Shown here one piece after another: positions 33,282 to 42,681 of a DNA stretch of 64,000 bases. The first letter of the stretch is position 1, and the number at the start of each line of letters is the position of its first letter. The translations under genes were made by a program, and so were the position numbers. Source of the stretch: Streptantibioticus_C sp963761325. GTDB taxonomy: Bacteria; Actinomycetota; Actinomycetes; Streptomycetales; Streptomycetaceae. The stretch spans positions 1,736,001 to 1,800,000 of the forward strand of contig CAVXGZ010000001.1 in NCBI GenBank assembly GCA_963761325.1, in the 5' to 3' direction. A model generated the notes under the pieces. The model saw nothing but the letters and a program-made list of their open reading frames with translations, did no database searches and had not been told where the DNA came from.

Positions 33282-34175
33282 ATGACAGACACCGCCTTCC
33301 ACCTCCCGGCCGGCCGCACCGCCGGCGGCTCCTACGAGGTGGACGTCGACCCCAGGTCGGCCGGCTGGGGCTACTCCAGCCTGCGCGTCCTGCGCCTGCC
33401 GCCCGGCGGCACGCACGCCTTCACCACCGGCGACAGCGAATGGATCGTGCTGCCGCTGTCCGGTGCGGCCACCGTGCGGGCCGAGGGCACCGACCACCGG
33501 CTGCGCGGCCGGACCGGCGTGTTCGACGCGGTCACCGACTTCCTCTACCTGCCGCGCGACACCGCGGCGGAGATCACCAGCGAGGCCGGCGGCCGGTTCG
33601 CCCTCACCGGCGCCCGCTGCTCGCGCCGGCTGCCGGTGCGCCACGTGCCCGCCTCCGCCGTCCCGGTCGAGCTGCGCGGCACCGGCAGCTGCTCGCGCCA
33701 GGTCAACAACTTCGCCGCCGCCGACGTCTTCGAGTGCGACCGGCTGATCGCGGTCGAGGTGCTCACCCCGGGCGGCAACTGGTCGTCCTACCCGCCGCAC
33801 AAGCACGACGAGCACCGGCCCGGCCAGGAGTCGCTGCTGGAGGAGATCTACTACTTCGAGATCGCCGCCGCGCACGGCAGCCCGGGTCTGGGCTACCAGC
33901 GGGTGACCCCGTCCGGGCACGGCGGCGGCACCGACGTGCTGGCCGAGGTGCGCGACGGCGACGTGGTGCTGATCCCGGACGGCTGGCACGGCCCGTCGAT
34001 GGCCGCCCCCGGCCACCACATGTACTACCTCAACGTGATGGCCGGGCCCGGCGAGCAGCGCGAGTGGCTGATCCGCGACCATCCCGACCACGCCTGGATC
34101 CGCGGCACCTGGCCCGACCAGCCCGTCGACCCCCGGCTCCCGCTCTACCAGCCGCCCGCAGGAGGCCCCCGATGA
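33282..34175 (+). CDS. iolB: 5-deoxy-glucuronate isomerase
   Basis: A 297-residue IolB, a double-cupin metalloenzyme isomerising 5-deoxyglucuronate. Metal-binding cupin residues are in PPHKHDEHRPGQESLLEEIYYFEI and in the C-terminal GWHGPSMAAPGHHMYYLNVMAGP. ATG follows AGGAAAG. The stop overlaps the iolD ATG, so the two are translated in step. Length is as expected. Confidence 0.94.
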   Translation: MTDTAFHLPAGRTAGGSYEVDVDPRSAGWGYSSLRVLRLPPGGTHAFTTGDSEWIVLPLSGAATVRAEGTDHRLRGRTGVFDAVTDFLYLPRDTAAEITSEAGGRFALTGARCSRRLPVRHVPASAVPVELRGTGSCSRQVNNFAAADVFECDRLIAVEVLTPGGNWSSYPPHKHDEHRPGQESLLEEIYYFEIAAAHGSPGLGYQRVTPSGHGGGTDVLAEVRDGDVVLIPDGWHGPSMAAPGHHMYYLNVMAGPGEQREWLIRDHPDHAWIRGTWPDQPVDPRLPLYQPPAGGPR

Positions 34176-36046
34176 CCCGCCGGCTCACCGTCGCCCAGGC
34201 CCTGGTGGAGTTCCTCGCCCACCAGCACACCGAACGCGACGGCCGGCGCCGCCGGCTGGTCCACGCCTGCTGGGGCATCTTCGGCCACGGCAACGTGGCC
34301 GGCCTCGGCCAGGCGCTCGTCCAGGCCGGCCCGCGCGTCATGCCCTACCTGCAGGGCCGCAACGAGCAGGCCATGGTGCACGCCGCGACCGGCTTCGCCC
34401 GGCAGTCCGACCGGCTGGCGATCCAGGCGGTCACCACCTCCATCGGCCCGGGCGCCACCAACCTGGTCACCGGCGCCGCGCTGGCCACCGTCAACCGGAT
34501 CCCGGTCCTGCTGCTGCCCGGCGACACCTTCGCCACCCGGCCCGCCGACCCGGTGCTCCAGCAGATCGAGGTCCCCTACGCGGGCGACCTGTCGGTCAAC
34601 GACACGCTGCGCCCGGTCTGCCGCTACTTCGACCGGGTGACCCGGCCCGAGGCGCTGATCCCCGCCGCCCTGCAGGCGGTGCGGGTGCTCACCGACCCGG
34701 TGGAGACCGGCGCGGTCACCCTCGCGCTGCCGCAGGACGTGCAGGCCGAGGCGTTCGACTGGCCGGAGGAGTTCTTCGCCGACCGGGTCTGGCACGTCCG
34801 GCGCCCGGCGCCCGACCCGGCCGAACTGGCCGCCGCGGCCGACGCGGTGCGCGCCGCCCGCCGCCCGCTGCTCGTCGCCGGCGGCGGCGTCCACCACAGC
34901 GGGGCCGAGCGGGCGCTGCGCGAGTTCGCCGACGCCACCGGCATCCCGGTCGCCTCCACCCAGTCCGGCAAGGGATCGCTGCGCCACGACCACCCGGCCG
35001 ACATCGGCGGCATCGGCCACACCGGCACCGCGGTCGCCGACGACCTGGCCCGCGCCGCCGACCTGGTCATCGGCGTCGGCACCCGCTACACCGACTTCAC
35101 CACCGCCTCCGGCACGCTGTTCGCCACTCCCGGCGTGCGCTTCGTCAACCTCAACATCGCCGCCTTCGACGCCGCCAAGCTGGCCGCGCTCCCGCTGGTC
35201 GCCGACGCCCGCTCCGGGCTGCGCGCGCTCGCCGAGGCGCTGGCCGGACACCGGGTGGACCCCTCCTACACGGCCGAGTACACCGCAGGAAAGGCCCGCT
35301 GGGAGGCCCTGGTCGACGCCGCCTACGCCGCGCCCGACGACAGCGTCCGGCCCAGCCAGACCCAGGTGCTCGGCGCGCTCGACGCGGTGGTCGGCGACGA
35401 CGACGTGGTGATCAACGCCGCCGGCTCGCTCCCCGGCGACCTGCACAAGCTGTGGCGGGCCCGCTCGCCGCGGCAGTACCACGTGGAGTACGGCTACTCC
35501 TGCATGGGCTACGAGATCCCGGCCGGCATCGGCGTCCGGCTCGCCGCGCCGGACCGCCCGGTGTGGTCGCTGGTCGGCGACGGCACGTACCTGATGATGC
35601 CCACCGAGATCGTCACCGCCGTCCAGGAGGGCGTCAACCTCAACCTGGTCGTCCTGCAGAACCACGGCTACGCCTCCATCGGCGGCCTCTCGCAGCTCAC
35701 CGGCGCCGAGCGGCACGGCACCGCGTACCGCTTCCGGGACGAGGACGGCGGCTTCACCGGAGCGCCGCTCCCGGTCGACCTGGCCGCCAACGCCGCCAGC
35801 CTCGGCCTGGACGTCATCCGGGCGGCCACCGTGGCCGAACTGCGCGCCGCGCTGGCCGCCGCCCGCGCCTCGCCACGGGCCACCTGCGTGTACGTCGAGA
35901 CCGACACCTCGCCCAGCGCCGCCGCCGCGCCCGGCGCCCAGGCGTGGTGGGACGTGCCGGTGGCCGAGACCGCCTGCCGGCCGGCCGCCGTCGAGGCCCG
36001 GCAGGAGTACGACCGGGCCGCCGCCGACCGCCGCCGCCACCTGTGA
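34172..36046 (+). CDS. iolD: 3D-(3,5/4)-trihydroxycyclohexane-1,2-dione hydrolase
   Basis: A 624-residue thiamine-diphosphate enzyme. The N-terminal Glu is in LQGRNEQAMVHAATGF, and the ThDP-Mg motif starts SLVGDGTYLMMPTEIV near residue 470, with TSIGPGATNLVTGAALATVN between. It opens the inositol-derived diketone ring. ATG overlaps the iolB stop (ATGA). It ends the cluster in this window; iolE and iolG, which act just before, are elsewhere. Confidence 0.94.
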   Translation: MTRRLTVAQALVEFLAHQHTERDGRRRRLVHACWGIFGHGNVAGLGQALVQAGPRVMPYLQGRNEQAMVHAATGFARQSDRLAIQAVTTSIGPGATNLVTGAALATVNRIPVLLLPGDTFATRPADPVLQQIEVPYAGDLSVNDTLRPVCRYFDRVTRPEALIPAALQAVRVLTDPVETGAVTLALPQDVQAEAFDWPEEFFADRVWHVRRPAPDPAELAAAADAVRAARRPLLVAGGGVHHSGAERALREFADATGIPVASTQSGKGSLRHDHPADIGGIGHTGTAVADDLARAADLVIGVGTRYTDFTTASGTLFATPGVRFVNLNIAAFDAAKLAALPLVADARSGLRALAEALAGHRVDPSYTAEYTAGKARWEALVDAAYAAPDDSVRPSQTQVLGALDAVVGDDDVVINAAGSLPGDLHKLWRARSPRQYHVEYGYSCMGYEIPAGIGVRLAAPDRPVWSLVGDGTYLMMPTEIVTAVQEGVNLNLVVLQNHGYASIGGLSQLTGAERHGTAYRFRDEDGGFTGAPLPVDLAANAASLGLDVIRAATVAELRAALAAARASPRATCVYVETDTSPSAAAAPGAQAWWDVPVAETACRPAAVEARQEYDRAAADRRRHL

Positions 36047-36132
36047 GCCGCCCGGTGATTTGACATGCCGGTCCGCGGTGCGAGGGTGGACGCAGGAGCG
36101 CCCACGCGTTCACGGAGCCGGAAGGAGACCCG

Positions 36133-36450
36133 ATGGCGACCGGCACGGGACCACAGGACGGACCGGTGTGCACCCATCTCGGCGAGGTGCGCGACGTCAG
36201 CCCGGACAGCGCGGACAGCTGCCCGGAGTGCGTCGCGGCGGGCGACACCTGGGTGCACCTTCGCGAGTGCCCCACCTGCGGACACGTCGGGTGCTGCGAC
36301 TCGTCGAAGAACAAGCACGCCACCGCGCACCACCGGGCGAGCGGCCACCCGCTGATCCGCTCCATGGAGCCCGGCGAGGCGTGGTGGTGGTGCTACGAGG
36401 ACCAGGCGCTCTTCGAGGTGGACGGGGTCGCGCCGCTGCGGGCCGCCTGA
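36133..36450 (+). CDS. UBP-type zinc finger protein
   Basis: A 105-residue protein that is nearly all one ZnF-UBP domain: CTHLGEVRDVSP, then CPECVAAGDTWVHLRECPTCGHVGCCDSS, then KHATAHHRASGHPLIRSMEPGEAWWWCYEDQ. The Cys/His ligands are complete. AAGGAG lies just before the ATG. In eukaryotes the domain reads ubiquitin C-termini; bacterial copies are of unknown role. It stands alone between two operons. Confidence 0.88.
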   Translation: MATGTGPQDGPVCTHLGEVRDVSPDSADSCPECVAAGDTWVHLRECPTCGHVGCCDSSKNKHATAHHRASGHPLIRSMEPGEAWWWCYEDQALFEVDGVAPLRAA

Positions 36451-36574
36451 GCCGGCCGGAACTCCGCGCACCGCGCGTGCGTTCCCCTTGTGCCCCGAAC
36501 ATGCCGCCGAGCCGGTCGGCGGCCGGCGGGCTGCCGTATATTTGGCCCCCGCATTCCCCGACCCGGAGAGACCT

Positions 36575-37717
36575 TTGAGCGCCTACCGCGAACGCGTCCA
36601 CCGCACGGGCGCGACGCGGGCGACCGTGCTGAGCACCGTCGGCCGCCGGGAGCGCCGCTCCCACCTCACCGCGCCCCGCGTGCCCACCGTGGGCATCGAC
36701 ATCGGCGGCACCAAGGTGATGGCCGGGGTCGTCGACGCGGACGGCGCCATCCTGGAGAAGGTCCTCACCGAGACCCCGGACAAGTCCAAGAGCCCCAAAG
36801 TGGTCGAGGACACCATCGTGGAGATCGTCCTCGACCTGTCCGAGCGCCACGACGTGCACGCGGTCGGCATCGGCGCGGCCGGCTGGGTGGACGCCGACCG
36901 CTCCCGGGTGCTGTTCGCCCCCCACCTGTCCTGGCGCGACGAGCCGCTGCGCGACCGGCTCTCCGAGCGGCTGCTCGTCCCGGTCATGGTGGACAACGAC
37001 GCCAACACCGCCGCGTGGGCCGAGTGGCGCTTCGGCGCCGGCCGCGGCCAGCCCGATCTGGTGATGATCACCCTGGGCACCGGGATCGGCGGCGCGATCC
37101 TGGAGGACGGCCAGGTCAAACGCGGCCGCTACGGGGTGGCCGGCGAGTTCGGCCACATGCAGGTGGTGCCCGGCGGCCACCGCTGCCCGTGCGGCAACCG
37201 CGGCTGCTGGGAGCAGTACAGCTCGGGCAACGCGCTGGTGCGCGAGGCCCGGGAGCTGGCCGCCGCCGAGTCGCCGGTCGCCTACGGCATCATCGACCGG
37301 GTCGGCGGCCACATCGCGGAGATCACCGGACCGCTCATCACCGAGCTGGCCCGCTCCGGCGACCCGATGTGCGTGGAGCTCTTCCAGGACATCGGCCAGT
37401 GGCTCGGCGTCGGCATCGCCAACCTCGCCGCCGCCCTCGACCCGTCCTGCTTCGTCATCGGCGGCGGGGTCAGCGCCGCCGACGAACTGCTGATCGCACC
37501 GGCCCGGGAGGCGTTCAGACGCAACCTGACCGGCCGCGGCTACCGTCCCGAGGCGCGGATCGCCAAGGCCGAGCTCGGCCCGGAGGCCGGCATGGTCGGC
37601 GCCGCCGACCTCGCCCGCCAGGTCGCCCGCCGCTTCCGGCGCACCAACCGGCGCCGCGTCGAGCGCTACGAGCGGGCCGCGTTCACCGCCCGGCTCGGCC
37701 GGGCGGAGGAGCGATGA
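36575..37717 (+). CDS. ROK-family glucokinase
   Basis: A 380-residue ROK kinase. VGIDIGGTKVMAGVVDADG is the phosphate-binding start (about 36), TLGTGIGGAI lies mid-protein and the zinc site is CPCGNRGCWEQY. TTG at 36575 is the preferred start: it follows CCGGAGAG and gives the MSAYRERVHRTG N-terminus expected for this group, whereas longer frames add unrelated sequence. It overlaps the next gene by four bases. Glucose or another sugar is phosphorylated with ATP. Confidence 0.85.
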   Translation: MSAYRERVHRTGATRATVLSTVGRRERRSHLTAPRVPTVGIDIGGTKVMAGVVDADGAILEKVLTETPDKSKSPKVVEDTIVEIVLDLSERHDVHAVGIGAAGWVDADRSRVLFAPHLSWRDEPLRDRLSERLLVPVMVDNDANTAAWAEWRFGAGRGQPDLVMITLGTGIGGAILEDGQVKRGRYGVAGEFGHMQVVPGGHRCPCGNRGCWEQYSSGNALVREARELAAAESPVAYGIIDRVGGHIAEITGPLITELARSGDPMCVELFQDIGQWLGVGIANLAAALDPSCFVIGGGVSAADELLIAPAREAFRRNLTGRGYRPEARIAKAELGPEAGMVGAADLARQVARRFRRTNRRRVERYERAAFTARLGRAEER

Positions 37718-38343
37718 GCCCCGGAGCACCGGCCGAGCCGGACCAGCACTCGCCCGCCGAGGAGCCGTCCGCCGCCGCGCCGGACACCCAGGAAACGACC
37801 CCCGCACCAGAAACGGCGCAGCCGCCCGTGAAAGCCCGTCGAAGCCCGCTGCAGATCCTCGTCATCGCCCTGCTCATCCTGGTGCCGACCGGCTACGGCG
37901 CGGTCGCCGCCGTGCAGAGCAGGAACAGCGACGGCGACCGGCACACCAGGTCCCAGACCACCGGCCTGCTCCACGAGCGCCCCTCGCAGCTGCAGCGCCG
38001 CCTCTACCGGGTGCAGCTGCCGTACAACGCCACCGGCGTCGGCTACTTCGAGTCCAACGCCTGGCAGACCAGCTCGCTGTACGTGCAGTTCACCACCAGC
38101 GACGGCGGGCTCGACACCTTCCTCGCCCAACTGGGCACCGAGCGCTCGGCGCTGCGGGACGGCCGGGTCACCGTGGACGCCGCCCAGGCCGCCCGGGTGG
38201 GCTGGACGTTCGGCGCCGGACACCACTGGGCGGCGCTCACCCTGACCGCCAAGTCCCCCGCGCCCTCCCACCGGATCACCGTCGACCTCGACGATCCGGC
38301 CCGGCCCACCGTGTACGTGGTGTCGACCACCGACTTCCACTGA
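37714..38343 (+). CDS. Membrane-anchored protein coupled to the ROK kinase gene
   Basis: A 209-residue protein: a Pro/Glu-rich cytoplasmic tail of about 48 residues, one membrane segment (LQILVIALLILVPTGYGAVAA) and an exported domain with no Cys (LYRVQLPYNATGVGYFESN, then WTFGAGHHWAALTLTA). ATG overlaps the kinase stop and GGAGGAG lies upstream, so the two are translated together. I do not recognise the outer domain. Confidence 0.7.
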   Translation: MSPGAPAEPDQHSPAEEPSAAAPDTQETTPAPETAQPPVKARRSPLQILVIALLILVPTGYGAVAAVQSRNSDGDRHTRSQTTGLLHERPSQLQRRLYRVQLPYNATGVGYFESNAWQTSSLYVQFTTSDGGLDTFLAQLGTERSALRDGRVTVDAAQAARVGWTFGAGHHWAALTLTAKSPAPSHRITVDLDDPARPTVYVVSTTDFH

Positions 38344-38413
38344 CGCCGCCGGCGTGCCGGACGCCGGAGAAACTCCCGGCACCCGCGGCGCGGCCCGTGC
38401 CAGGATGCTCGGC

Positions 38414-39181
38414 ATGTCCGGTCGCGCACTGAGTTTCGGAGTGATGGCGGAAGCCTACGAGCGGTTCCGGCCGGGGTATCCCGCGGAGCTCTTCGACACG
38501 GTGGCGGCTTACGCGGGCCGTCCGGTGCGCACCGCCCTAGAGATCGGCGCCGGGACGGGCAAGGCGACCCGCCTGTTCGCCCGGCGCGGGATCGCGGTCA
38601 CCGCGACCGAGCCCGACGGGGCCATGCTCGCCGAACTGCGCAGGCACGTGCCGGAAGGCGTCAGGCCGGTGCGGTCCGCGTTCGAGGACCTGCGGCCGGG
38701 CGAGCGGTACGGACTGGTCTACGCGGCGGCGGCCCTGCACTGGACGGCCCCGGAGGACCGGTGGCCGCGGATGGCCGCGCTGCTGGAGCCGGGCGGCGTG
38801 TTCGCCTCGTTCGGCGGCCCGTTCCGGCTGGCCGACCCGGCCGTGGAGGAGGCCGTCCACGCGGCGCGGGCACCGTTCCTGGACAGCGACGAGATCCCGT
38901 CCCCCGACGGGACGCCCGCAGGGGACGATATGCAGTGGCCGGGTACCGAGCTGCGACGGTCCGAGTGGTTCACCGACGTGCGGCAGTCCGTGATCGAACG
39001 GCGTCTGACGATGAGCGCGAGCGACTACGTCGGCCATCTCTCGACCGTCTCGGCCTATCTCGTCCTGCCGGCCTCGCAGCGGGAGCAGGTCTTCGGCCGG
39101 ATCACCCGGGCGCTGCCCGACGCGGTCGGCGTCGCCGCCGACATCACCGTCCATCTCGCGCGCCGGCGCCAGGAGCCGTGA
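38414..39181 (+). CDS. Class I SAM-dependent methyltransferase
   Basis: A 255-residue methyltransferase. The SAM motif I is ALEIGAGTGKATRLFARRG, motif II VTATEPDGAMLAEL, and AAALHWTAPEDRWPRMAALLEPGG follows, all as in the ubiE/Tam-like group. The nearest ATG to the conserved ALSFGVMAEAYERFRPGYP is taken as start; an ATG nine bases upstream is possible. Substrate unknown. A strong stem-loop follows at once. Confidence 0.85.
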   Translation: MSGRALSFGVMAEAYERFRPGYPAELFDTVAAYAGRPVRTALEIGAGTGKATRLFARRGIAVTATEPDGAMLAELRRHVPEGVRPVRSAFEDLRPGERYGLVYAAAALHWTAPEDRWPRMAALLEPGGVFASFGGPFRLADPAVEEAVHAARAPFLDSDEIPSPDGTPAGDDMQWPGTELRRSEWFTDVRQSVIERRLTMSASDYVGHLSTVSAYLVLPASQREQVFGRITRALPDAVGVAADITVHLARRRQEP

Positions 39182-39211
39182 CCGGCCGGGGCGGAGCGCC
39201 GCCCGGGCCGG
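39182..39211. terminator. Bidirectional terminator
   Basis: Two 13-base arms (12 pair) around an AGCG loop lie exactly between the methyltransferase stop and the stop of the convergent FAD-oxidase gene. Confidence 0.75.
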
Positions 39212-39212
39212 G

Positions 39213-40583
39213 TCAGCGGCCGGATACCCGGTTGGCGGCGCGGGCGATCCACGAGGTGGCGTCCGCCCCGCCGGACTCGGCCCGGTCGGCGGCGTGGTAG
39301 GCCGCGTACAGCCCGTGGACGCCGATCCAGCGCAGCGGTTCGAACTCCCAGCGCCGCACCCGGCGGTCCACCCACGGCAGCCGGGTGAGTCCGGTGTCGG
39401 CGCCGAGCACCAGGTCGCGCAGGGTCCGCCCGGCGAGGTTGGTGGCGGTGACACCGTGCCCGACGTAGCCGCCGGCCCAGCCGAGCCCGGTGCGCGGGTC
39501 GAGCCCGACCGTGGAACACCAGTCGCGCGGCACGGCGAGCACACCGGACCAGGCGTGGTCGATGCCGAACTCGCCCACGCTCGGCCAGAATCGTTTCAGC
39601 ACCTCGGTCAGCGAGCGGACGGTCGAGTCGTGCGTGTGGCCGTCGCCGTCGGTCCGCGAGCCGAACCGGTACGGCACGCCGCGGCCGCCGATCGCGATGC
39701 GGTCGTCTGCGGTGCGCTGCGCGTACATGAACACGTGCGCCTCGTCGCCGAGCACTTCGCGGCCCGACCAGCCGATCTCGTCCCAGACCCGCTGCGGGAG
39801 CGGCTCGGTGACGATCATCGAGGAGTTCATCGGCAGCCAGTGCCGGTGCAGTCCCGGCAGTTGCGAGGTGAACCCCTCGGTGGCCCGCAGCACGAACTTC
39901 GCCCGGACCGTGCCGTGCGGGGTGTCCGCCCGGTGCGGCGCGATCGCGGTGACCGGGGTGGACTCGTAGACCGGCACGCCGAGCGATTCGACGGTGGCGG
40001 CGAGCCCGCGGACGAGTGCGGCCGGCTGGATGCGCGCGGCGTGCGGCTCGAAGATCGCGCCGAGCGCGCCGTCGACCCGGATGCGGTCCGCGGTCTCCCG
40101 CGCGGACAGTTCCACCGCGTCCGGATTGCCCCACTCCCGCAGGGACCTCAGGTCGGCGGCGAGGCGGCCGCGTTGCGCCGGGGTGGTGGCCACCCGCAGC
40201 ATGCCGCCCTTGACGATGTCCGCGTCGATGCCCTCCTCGGCGGCGACGGCCAGCACCTCGTCCACGCTCTCGATCATGGCCCGTTGCAGGTCGAGCGCCG
40301 CCGGGCGGCCGGCGTCCTCGGCGAACCGGGCGGAGGAGCCGGCGATCGCGGAGCTGAGCCAGCCGCCGTTGCGGCCGGAGGCGCCGTAGCCGGCGAACTC
40401 CCGCTCCAGTACGACGATCCGCAGACCGGGTGCGGCCTTCTTCAGGTAGTACGCGGTCCACAGGCCGGTGTAGCCGGCGCCCACCACGCACACGTCCGCC
40501 TCGATGGGCCCCGGCAGCGCCGGCCTGCGCCGCGGCAGGCCGCCCCCCGCGTACCAGAACGAGACCTCGCCGTTAACCGGCAT
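39213..40583 (-). CDS. FAD-dependent amine oxidoreductase (PuuB/DadA-like)
   Basis: A 456-residue DAO-type flavoprotein. The FAD motif is ADVCVVGAGYTGLWTAYYLKK (about 29), with GASGRNGGWLSSAI next and the C-terminal WAGGYVGHGVTATNLAGRTL. The pattern matches gamma-glutamylputrescine oxidases and related enzymes. It ends a three-gene operon with an amine/amino-acid permease and an XRE-cupin regulator, the order seen for amine uptake and oxidation. A glycine/sarcosine-type substrate is possible. Confidence 0.87.
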   Translation of the reverse strand: MPVNGEVSFWYAGGGLPRRRPALPGPIEADVCVVGAGYTGLWTAYYLKKAAPGLRIVVLEREFAGYGASGRNGGWLSSAIAGSSARFAEDAGRPAALDLQRAMIESVDEVLAVAAEEGIDADIVKGGMLRVATTPAQRGRLAADLRSLREWGNPDAVELSARETADRIRVDGALGAIFEPHAARIQPAALVRGLAATVESLGVPVYESTPVTAIAPHRADTPHGTVRAKFVLRATEGFTSQLPGLHRHWLPMNSSMIVTEPLPQRVWDEIGWSGREVLGDEAHVFMYAQRTADDRIAIGGRGVPYRFGSRTDGDGHTHDSTVRSLTEVLKRFWPSVGEFGIDHAWSGVLAVPRDWCSTVGLDPRTGLGWAGGYVGHGVTATNLAGRTLRDLVLGADTGLTRLPWVDRRVRRWEFEPLRWIGVHGLYAAYHAADRAESGGADATSWIARAANRVSGR

Positions 40584-42033
40584 GCTCTTCCCCTTCGGAC
40601 GTCCCCACGGCGGTGCGCCGCCTGTTGACCACCACGCGCCGCGCGGCGAACAGCCCCAGCCCGACCGCCATCACCGCCAGGTCCGCGTACGGCAGCACGT
40701 CGAACGGATAGCTGGGGGCCGGGTACACGCTGGAGAACAGGGCGTAGCCGACGATGGCGGCGGCCACCACCGAGACCACCGTGCCGGCCGGGTCGCGGCG
40801 CCGGGCGAAGTAGACGACCGCGTAGCCGCTCATCAGCAGGTAGACCAGGCTGAGCAGCAGGCCGCCCGCGGTCCCCGCGTAGGCGAAGGCGTCTCCCGCG
40901 CTGGTGGCGAAGAACCCGATGGACAGCGCCAGCATCGGCAGCGCCCAGATCAGCAGCGCGACGGTGGGCGTGCGGCGCACCGGGTGGGTGCGCGCCAGCC
41001 GGGTCCAGGCGAACGCGTCACGGTCGCGGAAGAGCGAGTACAGCATGCGGACACCGTGGTTGGTCAGCGCGAGCGAGGCGCTGAACGCGGTCGCGGTGGT
41101 GGCGAACGCCAGGACGGTGGCCAGAGCGGGCGAGACGTACGTGCCGACCACGGTGAACAGCGGGGTGGAGGAGGCCGCGAGGGCCTTCGGGCCGGAGAAG
41201 CCGACCGCCTCGAACCAGGCGCCGAAGGTGTACAGCAGGCCGGAGAAGAGCAGCGCCACCACGATGGTGCGCGGAATGGTCCGCTGCGCGTCGCGCGTCT
41301 CCTCGCCCAGCGCGGTGGCCTGTTCGAAGCCGCCGAAGCCGAGGAACGCCACCGAGATGCCCAGGAACAGGTGCCCGGCCGAGACCCCGTGCAGCGAGAA
41401 CGCGGCGAACCCGAAGCTGTGGCCGCCGTAGCCGCCCTTGGCCAGCACGATGGTCCCGGCGACGATGACCAGTGCGCAGGTGACCAGTTCGAGGACGAGC
41501 AGCACCGTGGTGGAGACGGTGATCCTGCGCGACGCGGTCCACAGCACGGCCACCCCGGCGATCGCGGCGACCGGCACCCACGGCGGGGAGCCGCCGCCCG
41601 CCAGCCCGACCGCGGAGCCGAAGTAGTCGCCGGTCTGCGACAGCACCGCGCCGCCGACCATCAGGTCGTTGCCCAGGTAGGCCCACGCGACGACGAACGC
41701 GAACACCGGCCCGAGCATCAGCTTGGCGAAGCCGTACAGCGATCCCGCCGAGGCGGACCGGCGGGCGAGGTGGATGAAGACGTAGGTGAGGAAGGCGCCG
41801 GCCACCAGGCCGAGCAGAAAGCTCGTCGCGCCGTAGGTACCGGTCACCGAGGCCATGGTGGCCGGGATCAGCGCGATGCCCGCCGACGGCGCCTGCGCCG
41901 CGATCGGCTGCGCGAGGCTGCGCCAGAACCCGACGGAACCGCCGGCCAGCCCGCCGGCTCCCTGGCCGTTCGCGGCGCTCCTCGCGGGCGTGGCGGCGGA
42001 TATCCCGCCCGGTGAACTGGACGTGTTCGTCAC
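40573..42033 (-). CDS. APC-family amino acid/amine permease
   Basis: A 486-residue permease with about twelve membrane segments, Gly-rich at the N-terminus. Family features are GATSFLLGLVAGAFLTYVFIHLARR, GFGGFEQATALGEETRDAQRTIPRTI (the conserved APC loop) and a long final helix. GTG start with AAGGAG upstream; the stop overlaps the oxidase start by 11 bases. It probably imports the compound that the FAD enzyme oxidises. Confidence 0.9.
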   Translation of the reverse strand: MTNTSSSPGGISAATPARSAANGQGAGGLAGGSVGFWRSLAQPIAAQAPSAGIALIPATMASVTGTYGATSFLLGLVAGAFLTYVFIHLARRSASAGSLYGFAKLMLGPVFAFVVAWAYLGNDLMVGGAVLSQTGDYFGSAVGLAGGGSPPWVPVAAIAGVAVLWTASRRITVSTTVLLVLELVTCALVIVAGTIVLAKGGYGGHSFGFAAFSLHGVSAGHLFLGISVAFLGFGGFEQATALGEETRDAQRTIPRTIVVALLFSGLLYTFGAWFEAVGFSGPKALAASSTPLFTVVGTYVSPALATVLAFATTATAFSASLALTNHGVRMLYSLFRDRDAFAWTRLARTHPVRRTPTVALLIWALPMLALSIGFFATSAGDAFAYAGTAGGLLLSLVYLLMSGYAVVYFARRRDPAGTVVSVVAAAIVGYALFSSVYPAPSYPFDVLPYADLAVMAVGLGLFAARRVVVNRRRTAVGTSEGEEHAG

Positions 42034-42073
42034 GAGAACTCCTTCTGGCCGAGTCGTGGCAGCTTCTGGCCCA

Positions 42074-42652
42074 TCAGTGACCGGGCGGGCTGATGGCCCA
42101 CAGCACGCGCGCCGGCGCGCCGCCGTCCTCGATCAACCGGTGCGGCACGGACGAGCGGAAGTCGATGCAGTCGCCGGTGCCCAGGCGGTGCGCCGCCGGG
42201 CCCAGGTGCAGCGTGATGCCGCCCTCCAGCACGATCACGAACTCCTCGGAGTCGCCGTGCGTGTAGGGGTCCTCTCCGGTGGACCCGCCGGGCTCGAACT
42301 CGACGAGGAAGACCTCCAGGTCGCGGTGGGGCCTGGGCGAGAGCAGGTACTTGCGGGCCAGCACCCCGAAGTCGAGGGCCGGCCGGTCGGCCACCCGCAA
42401 CACCCGCGGCCCGGGGTCGAACTCCGCCGCGAACAGGTCCGACATGGCCACCCCGAGCGCGGTCGCTATCCGCCGCAGCGTGCCGATGCTCGCATTCGCG
42501 ACATTCCGCTCGATCTGGCTGAGGAATCCCTCGCTCACCCCGGCCCGGTCCGCCACCTGTGCCAGCGTCAACCGCCGCCCGGTGCGAAGTGCCCGCAACC
42601 GCCCGCCCACCGCGGCGTCTTCCGCCTCCTGGCCGGGTTCACTCGCCTTCAC
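42074..42652 (-). CDS. XRE-cupin transcriptional regulator (PuuR-like)
   Basis: A 192-residue regulator: HTH at about 18-72 (RLTLAQVADRAGVSEGFLSQIERNVAN) and a C-terminal cupin (EVFLVEFEPGGSTGEDPYTHGDSEEFVIVLEGGITLHLG). GTG at 42652 is preferred to an upstream ATG at 42694 because GGAAG lies seven bases before it and a good promoter overlaps the upstream start. It leads the permease-oxidase operon and probably represses it until the amine substrate binds. Confidence 0.87.
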   Translation of the reverse strand: MKASEPGQEAEDAAVGGRLRALRTGRRLTLAQVADRAGVSEGFLSQIERNVANASIGTLRRIATALGVAMSDLFAAEFDPGPRVLRVADRPALDFGVLARKYLLSPRPHRDLEVFLVEFEPGGSTGEDPYTHGDSEEFVIVLEGGITLHLGPAAHRLGTGDCIDFRSSVPHRLIEDGGAPARVLWAISPPGH

Positions 42653-42681
42653 CGGGCGTCTTCCAAGCTCTTCATCAGCAC

